Below are positions 52,994-55,723 of a stretch of 55,723 nucleotides of DNA, in pieces (within the stretch, counting starts at the first letter, position 1; each line of letters opens with the position of its first letter). The translations under genes were made by a program, and so were the position numbers. The DNA is from Nitrospiraceae bacterium (lineage in GTDB: Bacteria; Nitrospirota; Thermodesulfovibrionia; Thermodesulfovibrionales; UBA6898). The stretch covers positions 1,745,901 through 1,801,623 of the forward strand of contig CP070737.1 in assembly GCA_020347665.1 (NCBI GenBank). The letters are read 5' to 3'. Below the pieces are notes generated by a model that was not told the DNA's origin, made no database searches, and saw nothing but the letters and a program-made list of their open reading frames with translations.

Positions 52994-53476
52994 ATGATCG
53001 ATATGAGTGGTGCATTATTCTATGAGCAGCAGCGGTTTATCAGCAAGAAACTGGGGCTTGTCGTATTCCTGACAGCACTGGCTTTATTGCTTTTGAGCAT
53101 AAGGAACGAATATATAAGCGGTGCTGATATGATCGGCCCCATCATACTCGTTTTGATCGCATATCTTTTTTATAAACTCGAATTGACTGTTATCATAAGA
53201 AACACTGAACTGATGATCTATTTTCCGCCGCTCGTAAAAAGAAAACTCCCTTTTTCAGAAATCAACTCTTGTGAGGCACGGACATACAGGCCGATAAGGG
53301 AGTATGGCGGGTGGGGGATACGGTATAGCTGGAGAGGTAAAGGCAGGGCGTATACTGTTAAAGGGAACAAGGGCGTTCAGCTGAGCCTGCAGAATGGGGA
53401 ATTCGTGCTTATTGGCTCACAAAAAGCAGAACTATTGGCAGAGTCCATCAGAGGACAATTGATCAACCGCTCGTGA
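52994..53476 (+). CDS. small membrane protein with PH-like domain
   Basis: 160 residues. Two TM helices at about 20-37 and 45-63 (LGLVVFLTALALLLLSI, MIGPIILVLIAYLFY) are followed by a cytoplasmic bacterial-PH-like beta domain: LPFSEINSCEARTYRPI, YGGWGIRYSW, YTVKGNKGVQLSLQNGEFVLIG. The YGGWGIR core is typical of this uncharacterised group. The -10-like TATATT (52982-52987) sits 6 bases before ATG 52994 and there is no ribosome-binding site; ATG 53003 is the alternative start. Confidence 0.7.
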   Translation: MIDMSGALFYEQQRFISKKLGLVVFLTALALLLLSIRNEYISGADMIGPIILVLIAYLFYKLELTVIIRNTELMIYFPPLVKRKLPFSEINSCEARTYRPIREYGGWGIRYSWRGKGRAYTVKGNKGVQLSLQNGEFVLIGSQKAELLAESIRGQLINRS

Positions 53477-53528
53477 GTACAGGGCTTTAGAGTGTCTTGT
53501 TGCTGATAAATAGTTTCATGGAAAGAGC

Positions 53529-54212
53529 ATGAAAAAGATAATCTGCGATGAATATGTATATTCATTAATACGTAATGAACACAGCTTCTTAAAGAGTTTT
53601 CATATTAAGCTGTTCAAATCAGCATCGAACGAAGAAACGATCCGTATTCATAAGATTGAAAAAGCCGATCTCATAGTATCCTGTTTTGATACGCCTGAAA
53701 TGAGTGCTGAAAAACTCTGCAATGTAATCAGAGACAATAAAGACCTCTGTAATGTTGCCATAATTATTATCTGTCCTGAAGACACTTGGGACGAAATGAG
53801 GATATCGCAGTGTAGGGCCAATGCTTTTGTCAGGGCACCAGTACAGTTGCCCATTCTGATGAGCAAATCGCAGCAGCTCCTTCATGTTGCAAAAAGAGAA
53901 TTCTTCATGGTACCGTTTGGAGCTCAAGTTGAAAAAGAAATAGATGCAAAGCCATTTCTCTGCTTTTCAATAAATATCAGTGCTTCCGGTATGCTGTTTT
54001 ATACGGACAAAATTATGAAGCAGGGAGATATCTTGTTTTGTGCGTTTATACTGCCTAATCAGTCCCATATAAGCACGAAAGCAGAAATTGTCAGGACCGC
54101 CGGAAAGGCGAAAGAGCATGAAGCACATTTGTACGGAATGAAATATATTGATCTCTCACATGAATCCAGATTGGCTATTGAAAAATTTATTGAAGGCAGG
54201 GCTCAGCAATAG
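53529..54212 (+). CDS. PilZ domain protein with receiver-like N-terminus
   Basis: 227 residues. The first 115 resemble a response-regulator fold without phosphorylation residues: the strand ADLIVSC carries Ser-Cys where Asp is expected, followed by FDTPEMSAEKLCNVIRDN. The PilZ domain (about 120-225) has REFFMVPF in place of RxxxR (only the first Arg kept) and NISASG (NxSxxG). c-di-GMP binding is therefore possible but uncertain. GGAAAG lies 6 bases before the ATG. No operon partner on either side. Confidence 0.75.
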   Translation: MKKIICDEYVYSLIRNEHSFLKSFHIKLFKSASNEETIRIHKIEKADLIVSCFDTPEMSAEKLCNVIRDNKDLCNVAIIIICPEDTWDEMRISQCRANAFVRAPVQLPILMSKSQQLLHVAKREFFMVPFGAQVEKEIDAKPFLCFSINISASGMLFYTDKIMKQGDILFCAFILPNQSHISTKAEIVRTAGKAKEHEAHLYGMKYIDLSHESRLAIEKFIEGRAQQ

Positions 54213-54722
54213 GTTTGGGTATGAAGTCGTTTCTCGGATGGCCGTATGTGCAGGTATCTCATGATGATTTTAGAGCTGCTGAAGAGGCTGATCGATTTTG
54301 AACGAAAATAAAATGTGGTTGAAAGTATTTATTCTTTCAATATATACGACACAATTAAACGCCAACTTCTCTTTACGCAAATAAGTATTCCTATTTAAAA
54401 CAAACAGTTTTATGGAAAGGGTTGAAAAACAATAGTACATATCGAAGTGTGGATTTTGATGCTCGAGATATGCGACCTCAAAAATTGGATCAAGGATCAC
54501 CTGCTTCACCTACTACTCCTCAAGAATATCACACCTCAAAAACTGAGAATTACCGATTGAAAGTGCTAATCGGAGGAAAGCTCTTTCCTTCCTGTATTAT
54601 TCACTTGTTGTACTTCCTCTTATTATGATATAAATTTAACATTGGGGGGAAATAATAACTTACCTAACCACCGCAGGAAAGGGCATATACCTCGCCGATA
54701 TGGAATACGCCTTGAATTTACT
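54213..54722. other. 510-base region without a supported gene
   Basis: Short open frames on both strands lack ribosome-binding sites and recognisable content. One hairpin, AGGAAAG (54574-54580) with CTTTCCT (54583-54589), is followed by mixed T-rich sequence and might be a weak terminator. The region is AT-rich and probably includes the control region of the damaged DUF3313 gene. Confidence 0.35.
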
Positions 54723-55390
54723 ATGAATACGCTAAAGACAATAGCAGTGACACTCATCTCTCTCTCAGCTTTCTGCTGGCAAGTGCCGGCATGGCTTTAA
54801 GCGGAGACAAGTATTCCGGATTTCTGGAAGACTATCCAAAATTTCAAGCTGATAAAGATCAAAAGGGCGCGTTGATTTACAACAAGCCCGGCACCAGACT
54901 AAAGAATTATAACAAGATCATGATCGATCCGATTGAAATCTGGATAGCTCCAAAATCAAAGTATATAGGAATTAATCCAGATCAGTTAAAAGCTCTGGCA
55001 GATGCCTTCCGTCAGGTGATAATTGATGAACTGGAACCTGACTATCCGGTGGTCAGCAAGCCGGGCCCGGGCGTACTGGGCCTTGGTATCGCCATTACTG
55101 ATGTCTATGCCGCAAAAAAGAAGAGAGGCCTTCTGGGCTACACACCGATAGGTTTTGCTGCCACAACTGCAAAGAATCTTGCTGTTGGACCGAATATCTC
55201 ACTTGTTGATGCCGTGATTGAGGCTGAAATGCTTGATTCCCAGACGAACGAGCGTCTCGCGGCTTTGATCGATAGGCAGTCCGCTTCGTCCGAGAAAAAG
55301 AAGCAAACATAGCGGGAAGAGATCGAAAACACTCTGAAGTTTTATGCAAAGCGTTTGAGAGCCAGGATGGATGCAGAGCATGGGGAATAA
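54723..55390 (+). pseudogene. DUF3313-type lipoprotein/exported gene with frameshift and in-frame stop
   Basis: Three pieces of one gene. ATG 54723 begins a signal peptide (MNTLKTIAVTLISLSAF), but its frame ends in a stop after WQVPAWL. The continuation LLASAGMALSGDKYSGFL lies in the -1 frame from 54773, so one base (probably a C near 54773) has been lost. The body runs to TAG 55310-55312, yet the same frame continues REEIENTLKFYAKRLRARMD to TAA 55388-55390, which looks like the family C-terminus. Middle part: NYNKIMIDPIEIW, DELEPDYPVV. The only intact stretch, from ATG 54791 to 55312, would be cytoplasmic and truncated. Confidence 0.75.
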
Positions 55391-55394
55391 GAGG

Positions 55395-55445
55395 TGTAAG
55401 GGATTCGGTGTCAAAAGAAGCTACCGGTGTCGGGTTTCGGGTGTC
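55395..55445. repeat. GGTGTC-rich low-complexity stretch
   Basis: Three GGTGTC units with interspersed TCGGGTTTCGGG lie within about 45 bases, after the DUF3313 remnant. Noncoding; a short degenerate repeat of the type scattered in intergenic DNA. The rest of 55391-55545 shows no gene. Confidence 0.35.
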
Positions 55446-55545
55446 AGAAAATAAGAAAATGGGGCACTGGAGTAATGGAAGGATGCAAGAAGCCAGTAAC
55501 ACAATCGGTGGAGAATCCCGGCTCGCAGGTTCTTTCAACCCCGAA

Positions 55546-55723
55546 TCAGTACCCGGGCGGTGGCGGGGGATAGTAAGAGGGACGCGGAGTAGTGGATCTC
55601 CTGTATTCAGGGATCTGATTTCCCTTTGCGTACATGCACTGCATATATGCAATGTCATAACGCCGTTGAGCCTCGTAGTAGGATCCAGACGCATACCCGG
55701 TACCTGCGGCGCTCCCCAGAAGC
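55546..55723 (-). CDS. C-terminal part of a glycine-zipper-like protein (5' end outside window)
   Basis: Reading the - strand from the window edge gives 58 residues to TGA at 55548-55546. Seen: LLGSAAGTGYASGSYYEAQ, then RRYDIAYMQCMYAKGNQIP, ending in a PPPPPGY tail. The alternating small-residue start and the YDxAYxQCMYAKGNQ block are typical of small glycine-zipper envelope proteins. The function is unknown. Convergent with the DUF3313 remnant. Partial, so length and start cannot be judged. Confidence 0.75.
   Translation of the reverse strand, partial: LLGSAAGTGYASGSYYEAQRRYDIAYMQCMYAKGNQIPEYRRSTTPRPSYYPPPPPGY

Noticed and set aside
54422-54628. 68-codon + strand frame in the gene-poor region
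   Set aside because: No ribosome-binding site, TTG start and no recognisable motif.
55095-55694. 199-codon - strand frame across the DUF3313 remnant and window end
   Set aside because: It lies in another frame from the glycine-zipper C-terminus and runs opposite a gene body with clear family similarity; composition is not protein-like.
1-55723. CRISPR arrays, insertion sequences, integrases or prophage genes
   Set aside because: No regularly spaced repeats, transposase motifs or phage structural genes were seen anywhere in the window.

Overview
The window is a dense bacterial chromosome segment of about 42% G+C by eye. Its genes point to a diderm anaerobe or microaerophile: FadL-type and AsmA-type envelope proteins, SurA-like chaperones, DsrE-type sulfur proteins, a B12-dependent ribonucleotide reductase, an MglA-type GTPase and much c-di-GMP machinery. 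This mix best fits Nitrospirota (Thermodesulfovibrionia-like) or a deltaproteobacterial-type lineage. That placement is inference from family content; no marker tree was possible.

Layout. 1-7068 (+): the 3' end of a tRNA-Leu, then galU, lon, thiL, a DUF2062 membrane protein, rimO and a site-2 protease, mostly overlapping, closed by a hairpin terminator. 7165-9016 (-): a FadL/OmpP1 porin and a DsrE-family protein. 9190-11913 (+): rplI, dnaB and a MEMO1-family protein. 11974-18440: a signalling block. A tandem PilZ protein, a HEAT-repeat protein and an HD-GYP phosphodiesterase on + face an MglA-like GTPase with a long C-terminal tail and a GAF-GGDEF diguanylate cyclase on -. secA lies directly upstream of the cyclase and overlaps it.

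21482-29151 (+): an eRF1-like (baeRF-type) protein with a zinc ribbon, a peptide ABC importer (lipoprotein and two permeases, no ATPase), an AI-2E-family permease, a DUF4412-like exported protein, a small cupin and a two-TM potassium channel. 29174-31648 (-): a large AsmA-like protein. 31793-43649 (+): CBS protein, tsaE, nadK, family-4 uracil-DNA glycosylase and HIT protein. These are followed by an envelope cluster: a SurA-like PPIase, a 1000-residue TPR/coiled-coil/PPIase fusion, a TPR protein with one TM helix, an unrecognised exported protein and an Ig-repeat/AMIN protein. A good intrinsic terminator follows.

43960-46986 (+): a class II ribonucleotide reductase without the usual C-terminal cysteine tail, and a radical SAM protein. 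47066-49138 (-): a multi-TM mechanosensitive-channel-like protein and a second DsrE-like protein. 49304-54212 (+): NifU-like protein, AMIN/amidase, an orphan EcfT-like membrane protein, a D-aminoacylase-type amidohydrolase, a small PH-like membrane protein and a PilZ protein. The last 1.5 kb is gene-poor: a DUF3313-type lipoprotein gene broken by a frameshift and an in-frame stop, then the C-terminus of a glycine-zipper-like protein on the - strand running off the window.

The two regions most worth attention are the c-di-GMP/GTPase block, where two adjacent proteins share a little-known N-terminal domain, and the 34792-43649 envelope cluster, which may be an undescribed cell-envelope assembly or surface system.
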